DNA of 63,771 nt. It comes from a virus. The notes under the pieces were generated by a model that ran no database searches, had not been told where the DNA came from, and saw only the letters and a list, made by a program, of their open reading frames with translations. Position numbers and translations under genes: made by a program. Below are positions 38,701 to 44,559 of the stretch, piece by piece; within the stretch, counting starts at the first letter, position 1; each line of letters begins with the position of its first letter. The stretch lies in the IMG/VR virus record IMGVR_UViG_3300027741_000060, positions 1 to 63,771 of that record. One strand, written 5' to 3'.

Positions 38701-40726
38701 AATTAAACAATCGTACGCCACCGCGGAATTCCAACACTGGGCGGCGTGCACGATAGGCATTGTCCAAACTGGGGACTACACCGTTGTATTCTGCTGTGGC
38801 TGAGATCACATCAGTATGGAACCAACGATTGCTTCGACTCCAGGCATTGAGGTCCGGACTGGCACGATTGATTGTGAGATAGTCTGTGACCACAGGTTGA
38901 TTAAGGCTGGCGTCAAAATTGCCGTCATCGAATCCCACAGAATCAAATGGCAAAGTCAAACTCTTGGTGTAAGGTTCGGGAGTGACATAGTTGCCAACTG
39001 GTAACAATTGAATAGCAGAGCCAACACCTTCCACATAGTATTGTTGATTTTGATAACTTTCAGGCACAATATTGCCGCGGAACTGTACCTTGAGTCCGTT
39101 GGTGAACTTTACACCATTAGGACTGGTGTACTGTGATTTACCAACAATTTCTTCGATGTACAAAGTGGTTGAGCCCGTGGGATCCACCATTCTCAACTGT
39201 CCCACAATTCCAGGGTCGGTACCATCTTGGTAGTACAAGATGTTTTGAATGGCTGTGAGCAAGGGAATTCCTTCGATCACCCCCGATGCATTTCGATACC
39301 ACTCGGTCTTGGAATATTCAGCACCATATGCCACGGAGAATTTTTGCAATTTGTCAACCAGTAAAACACTGTTCAATTGCAAATAAACCGCACCATACTC
39401 ATCAGTTTGATAACGAATTTGCCACACACTGGTTCGGAGATTCTGATCTGTTATGTCTCCCCAGCCGTTGGCAGAATCCAAAAACACAATGGTACGGCCA
39501 TCAAAACTGGATACTCCGTCGATGCCACCATGTTCAGCCAAGAATGGTGCCAGGAACTGATTGTTGATTTGATTAAATGTCAAATTGGTCACAAAATCAA
39601 CTGGCACTGGTGTTGTTGAATTTCCAATGTAAGACAATCCATAATAAAAATTCTGTGCGGTGTTGTAGGGCACCGCAAAATTTACTACACCTAGATCTTC
39701 ACCATTGTTGGTGACACCTAGCACATCTCGACTGGATATATTGGGTGCCCAAGGCAACTGACCAGACACACCTGGTGCTGCTTGAATCCAGAATCCGGGA
39801 CCGGTGCCTGGAGTACCGTCAACAATATTGATCACACCCTGCATGTTGAATTGATTCTGACAGGCATAATACAAGGTGTCGGGTGCGTCTTGTGGCACCA
39901 CAAATGTTATCGATCCTGTGACTGAACCATTTCTAGCAACACCAGTGTTGTAGGCATCTTCAGTGCCCTGCGAGGGCTGTGTTTTGATCCAGAACGGAAA
40001 TACACCACCGGTCATGGCCAGATCAAACACATAGGTATTGCCACGAGCCAAGGTCAGTGTGAGATTGGGTTGATAGTCAATGAGGTAGGCCGAGGTTCCT
40101 GTGTTGCCCACACGAAAGTTCACAGTCTCCTTGGCATTTTGTGCCACTTGAAAAGTGTAATTGCCACCGCGTAGGAGAGAGATAACTGGATTATCTCCGG
40201 GATAGTTACCGATCTCGCTTTCTACTGTGTAAACACCGTTGGCACGAGTGATCACAAAGCGGTTGGCAATGGGAACTGTGCCAGCATACACATCCACAGG
40301 ATCCGGGCCACCTGGCAACCAGTAGTACTGACTGAAATTCACCAGTTTGTCAAAGTCAACAAACGGATCCCAGGTGTAGTAGTCACTGGTGTAGAGTCGA
40401 TTGCTGTTGGCAGTGTCGGCACCTTGCAAAGCCAGAGCATTGCTGATGCCAGGGTAGGTAATAGTGTCTTGAATCCGATTGCTGTCAGGATCCAGCATGA
40501 CCACACCAGGTTCCAGTTGATAGTTAACTCGTTCGGCTGTGGGTTCTATCACATAACGATCTGTGGCATTGACTCCGGGTCCCACTCTGCGACCCACATA
40601 GCCCTGAGTTTTTTTGAATCGGGGCTCTTGAACCAGCTGATCCAGGGTAGCCGACAATACCTGTCGGTTGGTAGGCGTTTGAAATATTTCCGGGAGGAAA
40701 TCAACAGTTCTCACACGATCAACCAT
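26723..40726 (-). CDS. Giant virion structural protein (4,667 residues), baseplate region
   Basis: The largest gene of the window, about 14 kb, directly after gp6 (TAATG overlap), the position of gp7 in T4. It starts MVDRVRTVDFLPEIFQTPTN. Regions visible: residues about 175-300 contain two strand-rich segments with TLTLARGNTYVFDLAMTGG, which look cupredoxin-like; about 2270-3040 holds seven F-G-x-x-V ... V-G-A-P motifs, an FG-GAP type beta-propeller; several units like FTGDGSTVTFSFSP followed by a QRPGIDY type strand are repeated beta modules; the end has YAPGEGTASNGVALQDT, typical of marine phage structural proteins. There is no signal peptide. It is likely a long baseplate- or fibre-associated protein that contacts the host. 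Known large structural proteins of cyanophages sit in the same place. Confidence 0.9.
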   Translation of the reverse strand: MVDRVRTVDFLPEIFQTPTNRQVLSATLDQLVQEPRFKKTQGYVGRRVGPGVNATDRYVIEPTAERVNYQLEPGVVMLDPDSNRIQDTITYPGISNALALQGADTANSNRLYTSDYYTWDPFVDFDKLVNFSQYYWLPGGPDPVDVYAGTVPIANRFVITRANGVYTVESEIGNYPGDNPVISLLRGGNYTFQVAQNAKETVNFRVGNTGTSAYLIDYQPNLTLTLARGNTYVFDLAMTGGVFPFWIKTQPSQGTEDAYNTGVARNGSVTGSITFVVPQDAPDTLYYACQNQFNMQGVINIVDGTPGTGPGFWIQAAPGVSGQLPWAPNISSRDVLGVTNNGEDLGVVNFAVPYNTAQNFYYGLSYIGNSTTPVPVDFVTNLTFNQINNQFLAPFLAEHGGIDGVSSFDGRTIVFLDSANGWGDITDQNLRTSVWQIRYQTDEYGAVYLQLNSVLLVDKLQKFSVAYGAEYSKTEWYRNASGVIEGIPLLTAIQNILYYQDGTDPGIVGQLRMVDPTGSTTLYIEEIVGKSQYTSPNGVKFTNGLKVQFRGNIVPESYQNQQYYVEGVGSAIQLLPVGNYVTPEPYTKSLTLPFDSVGFDDGNFDASLNQPVVTDYLTINRASPDLNAWSRSNRWFHTDVISATAEYNGVVPSLDNAYRARRPVLEFRGGVRLFNSGTQAKQPIDIIDFGVTDAFSTVNGTTGYGVDGYQFRSGTRVIFAADQDPQVRNKIYQVTFISPDTEPPVITQPIINLVPAADAEVTIDQTVLCLDGLTLQGTTFYFDGVDWIQAQQKNSVNQAPLFDIYDSTGTSLANREKYFSSTFTGTKLFSYAVGAGTIDPVLGFPLRYLSLSNIGDIVFDNNLYTDTFVYVSNSAGVTENISMGFARQYSNRVEFSQLTGWQTAVTKSLVRQQFQFAYDGTPLRLDVPVAENSAIPAVLLYVGSQFQSPDRYTVTTTAATTTIVLNQAYAPGAVIEVAVLSDQVSAQGFYQVPVNLENNPFNANSPVFTLGTARSHYETIGENLIGLTGPINGANNSRDLGNIVPYGLQILQQSSPMTLAGFFMRDQAYDIFKSLAFNDREYTKFKSRMLQAVVSGEWINDTPSDILDAVVTELGTGKNDTNSFYWSDMLPAGVRSTTNKYTVTAISTATFDTVQTYDFDTANYRALLVWVNDRMLAINTEYVVAENGPRLTILIPLRVGDVVSIREYANTAGNYVPNTPTKLGLYPAWRPRIFVDPNYVNPTPVIQGHDGSVTVAFGDVRDSVLLEFELRIYNNLKTQNNPVPLTIAEVLPGYFRTTDYSAAEITGILSESFLTWVGWNKLDYRSQDYVANNAFTYNYSAAGDRLNNQPLLGAWRGIYRYFYDTLSPNLTPWEMLGFTEQPSWWENRYGPAPYTSDNLVLWDDLAQGLVADPSGFRVRPEYVRPNLQYYIPVGTEGELLPPLDSVVGQYDPNVWRKSWVVGDGGPVEAAWWTSSSYPFAVMRLLSLTRPAEFFSLFADRDLYRYNTDFGQYLYNNRYRLDASGIEVYGNGVSKASYINWIVDYNQQLGINSTSALQAQLASLDVRLCYRMASFSDKQYMKVYAERSSPDSQNSSLLLPDESYNLSLYKNVPFAYVNYSAVIVQSTDTGYAVLGYSTTDPYFNIFASRSNGQLQTISAGGSTVRVPRQYYDNIVQVPYGFNFANQTAVADFLLCYGEYLTSQGLTFTTRENGYTLDWQQMAREFLYWANQGWATGSVINLNPVATRLEATRAGAVIDSIQFQNPENLVIDQNRLPVNARDLVIERLGNFFSITSTTSSSIAYIQLRFTNYEHLVVLDNVSIFNDLIYNPTTGARQSRINLVAATSTDWNGTLDAQGFVLNQDNVKPWQPNRRYARGEIVLYKNNYWSAQGIVQPKLEFDYNDWFKSDYARIQRGLLPNIANKADQLANSYDTQRANLESDNDLLSYGLIGFRPRQYMTDLNLDDVSQVNLYQQFIADKGTIRAAEIFTGANLGKETAEYNIYENWAVKRGTYGANANRSFFELKLNAADLQSDPATIQVINPGESSLANQTVFLSDLWRQSFKITSTDILPTTYTQVTDVALPTAGYVNFNDVDITMFSLDDPTNLSQNIGNIGIGTRIWVAKVNNYDWDIYRANKTPGFIGAISDNLNGTSQVVFTQAHGLKRGDLLVIKYFDSAVNGVYRVLNMDDSAPNVLTIAYDFGRSKQHIIEGQGIGFFLQTMRVKQASDVAALPYATELRSGARAWVDNDGAGHWQVLEKQQPFTTGADLITGIVSENTNFGSAVAQAYNNAGALIGAPGYNSSRGAVYGYGGNQDTAYTQTAILELSAVDTVNYGASVEFGHQVWAVAGAPASASGMGYATVIKFSQISNAYDITQLLTVPDGDFSVRGFGTAVAVSQDERWMYVSAPGANRVYAYGRVDVEDQSVTYTTTGVKGYNYSNSIMIDQPDQLTVAINDVVYALDVDYTVNLSTGAVVFTIPPQAQQLLTITRRMDHSFTGDGSTVTFSFSPYLYGIDGVESFLLSVNSVLQRPGIDYVVDEDSQVVFNSAPAVDTSITATVNTYFKYIDTISVPGLDADAEFGQSLSVTTDGRQIVVGAPGATVGSVESGSAYVFDRYVTRYQITDVDQTTYAIPAEWRAPVAVLLNNRYLTNSASYIGGEFSVVGNNIVLSSSVSLSPGDALDIESNQFSLVEEFSSHVQFDEASYGAAVDMCPYNCSIYVGAPTDGSVLVQAGSVERRVNQSRVYGVTVSQVANPTLVAGDVVRINNYPVAVPAAPDTNIAGLINAINNSGIPNVVATPTRNVKFTADGITQTFDVGNIYSAAASYTPVVYVGQNLQINNTDYVYDNSTQQIVFFAAPPANQTVTVVSGRMTLSVKNSAAAESFNKLTVLPGASGTAFDDLGFATFVYTQTIVSPLPVAYAEFGSSVTVNTTALTLVVGAPRGNVYEPMDFDSGNTYFDEHSTTYFSPIVGSGVVYTYDYLPSAADSAADPGMFVFGQQIYTSTLADQDRFGDSVNYVTGRLLVGAPGNDPATEPVNYGTVSVFNNTTGTAAWTVKHQQQPVVDVALLNSVFMYNKLASTVTSYLDFFNPLQGKILGVAQENIDYTGAVDPARYNQGSVHNIGQPWSRDHVGEIWWDTNNVRFIDPNQDDTVYASRRWGQVFPGSRVDIYQWIESTQPPANYTGPGTPFSLISYTTRAEIGSNGVIATLYYFWVRNITTVNTVANKRLSTSAIASYIENPRGSGIAYMAPLDASTVAIYNVLDLISATETILHVEYDREANDANVHIEYELIAQGRADSFLSSNLYLKLQDSFCGVNSSGAPVPDPGLSPAERYGVEFRPRQSMFVDRFAALENYLGRANAVLKNYPITEIRKFDLLNSREPEPSTASGAWNQRVVDLTELSYQNLALVNPGWKYLVATDADNNGLWTIYQVVSGAAQNELTLTRVQNYDTALYWSYINWYQPGYNSTVNPVAEVANYAALATLNVPVGASVRVTANSQNKFEIYQRTVTGWDRVGLEDGTIEFSKELWDYGVGRFGFDAEVFDAQYFDQEPVIETRRIIQAINQELFVDDLLIERNRTLMLVFDFVLSEFSAPEWLVKTSLIDVDHRVRSLEPYQIYSQDNQTFVLDYLQEVKPYHVQVREFNLNYNGQDVYAGNISDFDVPAYYNNNLTIPQYVSPILLPYTVSTATGTGTPSDTADTSASATLWTQTPWDQWYNNYLLSIQDVVITDGGSGYTEPPVVTVTGDCTEPAEMTATVDSAGRVYRINIVSPGAGYSTTAVITFSGGNGSSARASAVMGNDLVRSFRTTIRYDRYQYETTIVDWEPGVTYTDSTQVRYVNRVWSAVGTVESDSFDPSNWQLVDPATLSGVDRTMGLYVPAVNQPGLSLPLLIDGVEYPGVQVQGVNFDIRPGFDAVGFDSFPFTNLSYEPDGTPTFYLGLLDARYQSSYLDLYLGTRYTDVNVEGGGYVDTYSSHAPEELIPGSEFDTLDLRVYTAPGSDWTGNGHGFRTGITKFVADSTAPVVSFADVLPYPAQIIVSNQTSGLDLNQNHDYSINWLAQEVTISSRVAVGDIVAILVYELGGGNQLFKQTYVGSDIGESVTIPVQYSLIQDLAIFVNGNIIMGYSYEQAQSNTTLVVFDTPGIADTDFVLIVAVGATVVGDTTTAYNWSAPQTQQFVSAGEMSYTLTNSLIYSNPDTAVITVNGRRARSSAGVAYLADGSVGYQLPTRIGISQGTIPDVDVRVYVNDIPQILNVDYGVESWDGETPREVIFVDPPSSGESVKIYVTTGAQAYIASGQLQFVPGSGLTPLAGDIVSVTTWNDTRQQDILTQVYVGATTINQVVQEAYDTTDFDTGDVVDEPGSFDYAAGEIVTVNQLLLDQPVENPDRLWVTLNGLKLYPNQDFDLVGNEIVLLSGRILKPTDTVVVSEFTNSTVPEAMAFRIFQDMRGVQEIYRITVNTSTELTQDLLATDDVIHVKNASALTEPDLSESGNSWGVLTIQGERIMYRVRDTVTNTITSLRRGTGGTGAADHAAGSAVYDMSRGNLLASQYQDRVLSNITYPLVSGENLGDGVTKIFVAQTIDLDTGDSTSLNLAVEVYLGGTRLLTGFEVIADAPVTVEFDTAPPAGVEVAILVRQGVTWYAPGEGTASNGVALQDTDTPAARFLCGN
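31630..33925 (-). other. FG-GAP-like beta-propeller within the giant protein
   Basis: Seven repeats occur at about residues 2275, 2335, 2388, 2577, 2705, 2920 and 3007. Examples are FGSAVAQAYNNAGALIGAPG, FGTAVAVSQDERWMYVSAPG and FGDSVNYVTGRLLVGAPG. Seven copies equal the seven blades of an integrin-alpha-type propeller. The unequal spacing comes from inserted beta modules (for example an FTGDGSTVTF unit between repeats 3 and 4). Calcium-binding DxDxDG loops are not obvious. Confidence 0.7.
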
Positions 40727-43700
40727 TATATTACTCCACTACCAGGCGCTGTGCGAATGTTGGTAGATGTCAATGCATCAATCACTTGTATGTTGTTCAC
40801 TGTGGCAGAATTGACAAATATCTCATTGGGTGCCGAACGAATTTCATAGAGGTCACCAAAGCTCTTGCCCGAATCCAAGGGAACCAGTACCACTGAACTC
40901 ACCAAGGTGCCAATCTGACTGTGAAGATATGCAGCCAGTTCCGAGAAATAAAATGTGTTGCCAAAGTCCCAGTTTTCAATAGCAAAGTAAGCATCAATGT
41001 TGGCCACCACTGCAGTTCTCACTTCACTGTCGCTGGCTGTGGAATTTGCAGCCTTGATCACTTTGATAGTGGCTCTCAGAGCCGGCGCTGCTTTGGCGCC
41101 AAACAAGGGCTTGAACACCACAGAGTTCATGACCATGTTGTCAGAAATCATTTTGTAATCTTGCAGGCCGCTGTAGGCCGTGGTCAACTGATCAATGGTG
41201 GGACGCTCAGGCTCAGGTATGGTACCGGTGCTGTCTGTGATGTAGTTGCGATAGGCAGTGTAATATTCGGCTGTGACCAAGTACAAGTCAATAATATTGG
41301 AAGACCCAGGATCAATCCTGTTGGTGAGAGGACTGTTGTGACGATACTGAAAATAAAGATCTTGCCGACCAGTTTTCACTGCATAGGTTTTGTCTTCCAC
41401 TAGCAATCGACTGCCAGTGACAGTAACGGTCAACACATAAAACACTTGATCTTGATAGGCATAAAACACTTGATCTGGCAAGTACTCGTCCTTGACCAAG
41501 TCAATGTCATAGAGTGTGGCATACTCGGCATTGACACGACCTGATTCCACCAACAGGTAGCGTTCCAGGTTATCAAAGTCCACGGTGCGCTGAAAGAACA
41601 CCAGCTTGGTATTGGAGTCAACTGCAGGAGCAACAATTTCATCAAAAAAGTCAGGATTGTCAGGCACGCCGTCGTTGTCAGTGTCTTGATAGGACACAAC
41701 CACTTGATAGTCATCCACAAATCCATCGGGCTGTATGGGTTGGTCAATGATTCTCAGTGTGACATCACTGCTCAAGGGTCTGTTGCTGTCGGGCTGGCTG
41801 TTGACCTTGAGCACTCGCACAAAGTCTCGAATGGTGGTGCCAGTACGACTGTCAAAAATCTGCTGATCACCGTAGAAGAAAAATCTTGTTTGCAACACAC
41901 TACCAAAATAATAGTTGAGTCCACGACTGGTCACAGTGTAGTTGACTCCGTCGGTGATGAACTGAAAGAACCAACTGGCATCTTGACCAGTGCCTGTGGT
42001 GCTTTGAGCATTGGTCAAATCAAACGGTGCATCTACGGCCAAGTTGGTGGCAGTAATCAAGTACCAAGTGGCTGTGAGATTGTTGTAACCCAGACCAAAG
42101 TTTCTGTAGAGATTGATCTGTGCTGCCATACTCTGTCTCAAATCCGTAGGGAATTCAGTCACAAACACTGGAATCACTTGGGTACACACAGCACCCATGG
42201 GAATGTAATTGTTAAGTGTAATGGGACCAGTGCCATTATCAAAGTTACCGCGACCTTGATTGGTACCATCAATGTAAATGGCCTGGGGGCAGGCCCAGAC
42301 TATTAATTTTTCATCAGCCCGAGTGGGCACGCCGGCTTGCAATCGGTTGTTAACATCAAAGAAATAACCAGCAGGAGGTTCAAACTTGATCAAGGATCCC
42401 ACAGTAATGTATCTGGCATTGGTAGAAGAAAAAGCGCCCACTGCAATTGCATAACCGGTGCTGCCTTGAAAATATCCCGTGGTTTCATTGGCCAAGGTGG
42501 TGCTGAGATGCCAGGTCATGCTCTGCGCTGTGAGTGGTGGACGAGGATAGTTTGCGTAGTAAAACTGCTGTGCAGACGCTTGTGACAACAATGGTTGTGC
42601 TTGATTCACAATCACATTACCAATGTCATTGATAGTGAGCCAAGAAAACAAAAATGTTGGCAACACTGTTTGTTCATAGAGAGCACCGTCGCTGCTGAAT
42701 GTGTTGGTACTGGAATATTTGCCAGTGTTGTCCACAAGATCAAGATAACGACTGGTGCCAATAGACGCACGATTCAAGGCCTTGCTCTTGATAATGGAAT
42801 TGTAAGCTGTGAACGGGAAGTTGTTGTAGTCTTCGCCATTGACCATGCGATTCTGTGTGTAGTAGCGTGCAGGAGCTCGTTGCTTGATAGCATCCAGAGT
42901 TTCTCTGGGCAAAGCATTGCTGACCGGTTCAGTGATACCGCAAGTAAATGTCAGCGTTTCTAGCTGTCCGTTACGACTTATGTAACTGACGGGCAGCACC
43001 ACGCTCTGCATTTCTTCAGGATTGATAATGTACTGCAAGCCGTTGCTGGCACGAACATAGGCTCGGAAAAATCCCACTGGAATTTCAGAAAACACACCAT
43101 CACCAAAGTTCATGGAAATTTGATCGTTGGTACGACTGGTCACTGAAAATAACTTGCGCAGGTTAGGACTCAGCTGTTCCACTGCCGCTGTGTAAACACT
43201 TTCCACAAACTCCCACTCGCTGGCAATGTTTCCCACATTGTCTAATTGGTATAACCAACGATCTTGGTTGTTGATGCCTTCAATATTGATGTTGACTGAA
43301 CGATTTGAAATTCTTTCAGCCAGGTTGAAGTCTTGATTCTGCAGCACACCTTGCTTGAAGTAAAAGAAGTAACCAGTGTTGGCACTGGCAAAACCCAGTT
43401 GATCGTTGCGGAACAACACATTGAATTCGCCATTGGGACGGGGTGCGGGTTCGTAAACATAGTCACGGCCCGAAATGGTAGCATTCACAGCTTCAAATGG
43501 CATGTTGACGCCATTGATGGTGGCACTGTAGGGTATCACCGGCAAGTAACCCGACACCAAATTTATGGTATACTCATCAGTCCTCACACCTTGAATAGTG
43601 GTTCTGTTGCCGGGACGACCAATACGCTGTGTGTTGACTAGAGCAGAATTGAGAATCACAGAAAACTGCTCTTGCCAGTCAAAGTTGGTGGGATCAGCCC

Positions 43701-44130
43701 AGTTCACTGTGATGTTGGCCAGGTTGATGCCGTTGTAGTCAAACACATTTTCTGTGGTCTGCACTGAAAACACCTTGAGATAGCCCGAAGCTGCGGTGTT
43801 GCGCTTGGGTGTGTAGCTGACCAAGTTGGCCAACTTGATCACTGAGTCTCGGCGTTCGGCTGTGTCTAGGTAATTTTCGCGTGTGTTGAGATCGGTACGA
43901 AAGGCCAAGGCCTGGCCCATGAACGCCATCACATCCAACAGCGCAATGAATTCAGATGACTCAATGTAGTCGTTGAAGGTTTCGGGATAGTACAGGCGCA
44001 AGTAGTCCACAAAACTCTTGCGCAGAGTTTCAAAATCATAGCTTTGAAAATCAGCTTCTCTGTAGGTTTGATAGATTCTTTTCCAATCCTCTACCCCAAA
44101 GATTGCAGTTTGTCTAGTGGTTTTTGCCAT
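40726..44130 (-). CDS. gp6: Baseplate wedge protein gp6
   Basis: A 1,134-residue protein whose N-terminus is typical of gp6: IFGVEDWKRIYQTYREADFQ, then SEFIALLDVMAFMGQALAFR and NTRENYLDTAERRDSV. In T4, gp6 forms the dimer that links baseplate wedges to each other and surrounds the hub. T4 gp6 is 660 residues, so this one is far longer, with extra beta modules in the middle and the C-terminal part. It follows gp25, as expected for the gp25-gp53-gp6 wedge core. GGAAT lies before the ATG, and a late-promoter-like ATAAATA is 19 bases upstream. Confidence 0.92.
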   Translation of the reverse strand: MAKTTRQTAIFGVEDWKRIYQTYREADFQSYDFETLRKSFVDYLRLYYPETFNDYIESSEFIALLDVMAFMGQALAFRTDLNTRENYLDTAERRDSVIKLANLVSYTPKRNTAASGYLKVFSVQTTENVFDYNGINLANITVNWADPTNFDWQEQFSVILNSALVNTQRIGRPGNRTTIQGVRTDEYTINLVSGYLPVIPYSATINGVNMPFEAVNATISGRDYVYEPAPRPNGEFNVLFRNDQLGFASANTGYFFYFKQGVLQNQDFNLAERISNRSVNINIEGINNQDRWLYQLDNVGNIASEWEFVESVYTAAVEQLSPNLRKLFSVTSRTNDQISMNFGDGVFSEIPVGFFRAYVRASNGLQYIINPEEMQSVVLPVSYISRNGQLETLTFTCGITEPVSNALPRETLDAIKQRAPARYYTQNRMVNGEDYNNFPFTAYNSIIKSKALNRASIGTSRYLDLVDNTGKYSSTNTFSSDGALYEQTVLPTFLFSWLTINDIGNVIVNQAQPLLSQASAQQFYYANYPRPPLTAQSMTWHLSTTLANETTGYFQGSTGYAIAVGAFSSTNARYITVGSLIKFEPPAGYFFDVNNRLQAGVPTRADEKLIVWACPQAIYIDGTNQGRGNFDNGTGPITLNNYIPMGAVCTQVIPVFVTEFPTDLRQSMAAQINLYRNFGLGYNNLTATWYLITATNLAVDAPFDLTNAQSTTGTGQDASWFFQFITDGVNYTVTSRGLNYYFGSVLQTRFFFYGDQQIFDSRTGTTIRDFVRVLKVNSQPDSNRPLSSDVTLRIIDQPIQPDGFVDDYQVVVSYQDTDNDGVPDNPDFFDEIVAPAVDSNTKLVFFQRTVDFDNLERYLLVESGRVNAEYATLYDIDLVKDEYLPDQVFYAYQDQVFYVLTVTVTGSRLLVEDKTYAVKTGRQDLYFQYRHNSPLTNRIDPGSSNIIDLYLVTAEYYTAYRNYITDSTGTIPEPERPTIDQLTTAYSGLQDYKMISDNMVMNSVVFKPLFGAKAAPALRATIKVIKAANSTASDSEVRTAVVANIDAYFAIENWDFGNTFYFSELAAYLHSQIGTLVSSVVLVPLDSGKSFGDLYEIRSAPNEIFVNSATVNNIQVIDALTSTNIRTAPGSGVI

Positions 44131-44148
44131 GTGTATTCCGTGTTGAAT

Positions 44149-44155
44149 TATTTAT
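44149..44155 (-). promoter_or_regulatory. T4-like late promoter motif before gp6
   Basis: The minus strand reads ATAAATAATTC, with ATAAATA at 44155-44149, 18-25 bases upstream of the gp6 ATG in the 45-base gap after gp25. This matches the T4 late promoter core. It implies a separate late start for gp6 and the giant gene. Confidence 0.5.
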
Positions 44156-44175
44156 GGCGGAAATAAACGGCGTAG

Positions 44176-44550
44176 TTATACGAATGAAGCTCGGCGTGTT
44201 TCTTGGTTGAAAAATATGTTGAGTCGTTCGGCATCAGTACTGGGCACCACACTCAAGGCCAGCTGTATCAGGATACCGTTTTCCTGGGGAAACAGTTGTA
44301 CATCACTGAGATACAAGCGCGGATCACCGGCTATCACACGCTGTATTTCAGCCAGCATAGCAGTTTCTGTGGCTTGCACTTGATTCTCAAACAAAAAGCT
44401 CCACAGCGCACAGCCATAGCTGGGTCTGCCCACCAGCTGTCCAGGTATGATGTTGAAGGCATTTAGTAGGTCACGCTTGATCAGCTCAAAGTCAGTGAGC
44501 GTGAACTTTTTGGGTTGATCTATGGTATTGAATCCGATGAATGTGGTCAT
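44176..44550 (-). CDS. gp25: Baseplate wedge protein gp25
   Basis: A 124-residue protein of the gp25 family, which forms part of the baseplate wedge core and starts the sheath in T4 and in type VI secretion systems (TssE). The signature is the R-P-x-(Y/F)-G segment (LVGRPSYGCALWSFLFEN), followed by a helix with ETAMLAEIQRVI and DPRLYLSDVQLF. T4 gp25 is 132 residues. The lysozyme name often attached to the family is historical, and no catalytic site is visible. It lies between the repeat protein at 44560 and gp6. Confidence 0.93.
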   Translation of the reverse strand: MTTFIGFNTIDQPKKFTLTDFELIKRDLLNAFNIIPGQLVGRPSYGCALWSFLFENQVQATETAMLAEIQRVIAGDPRLYLSDVQLFPQENGILIQLALSVVPSTDAERLNIFFNQETRRASFV

Positions 44551-44559
44551 AATGTGTAT

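Noticed and set aside
26979-40849. Many plus-strand open frames of 60-220 codons opposite the giant gene and gp6
   Set aside because: They are antisense shadows with Cys/His-rich, patternless translations, no ribosome binding sites and no operon spacing.
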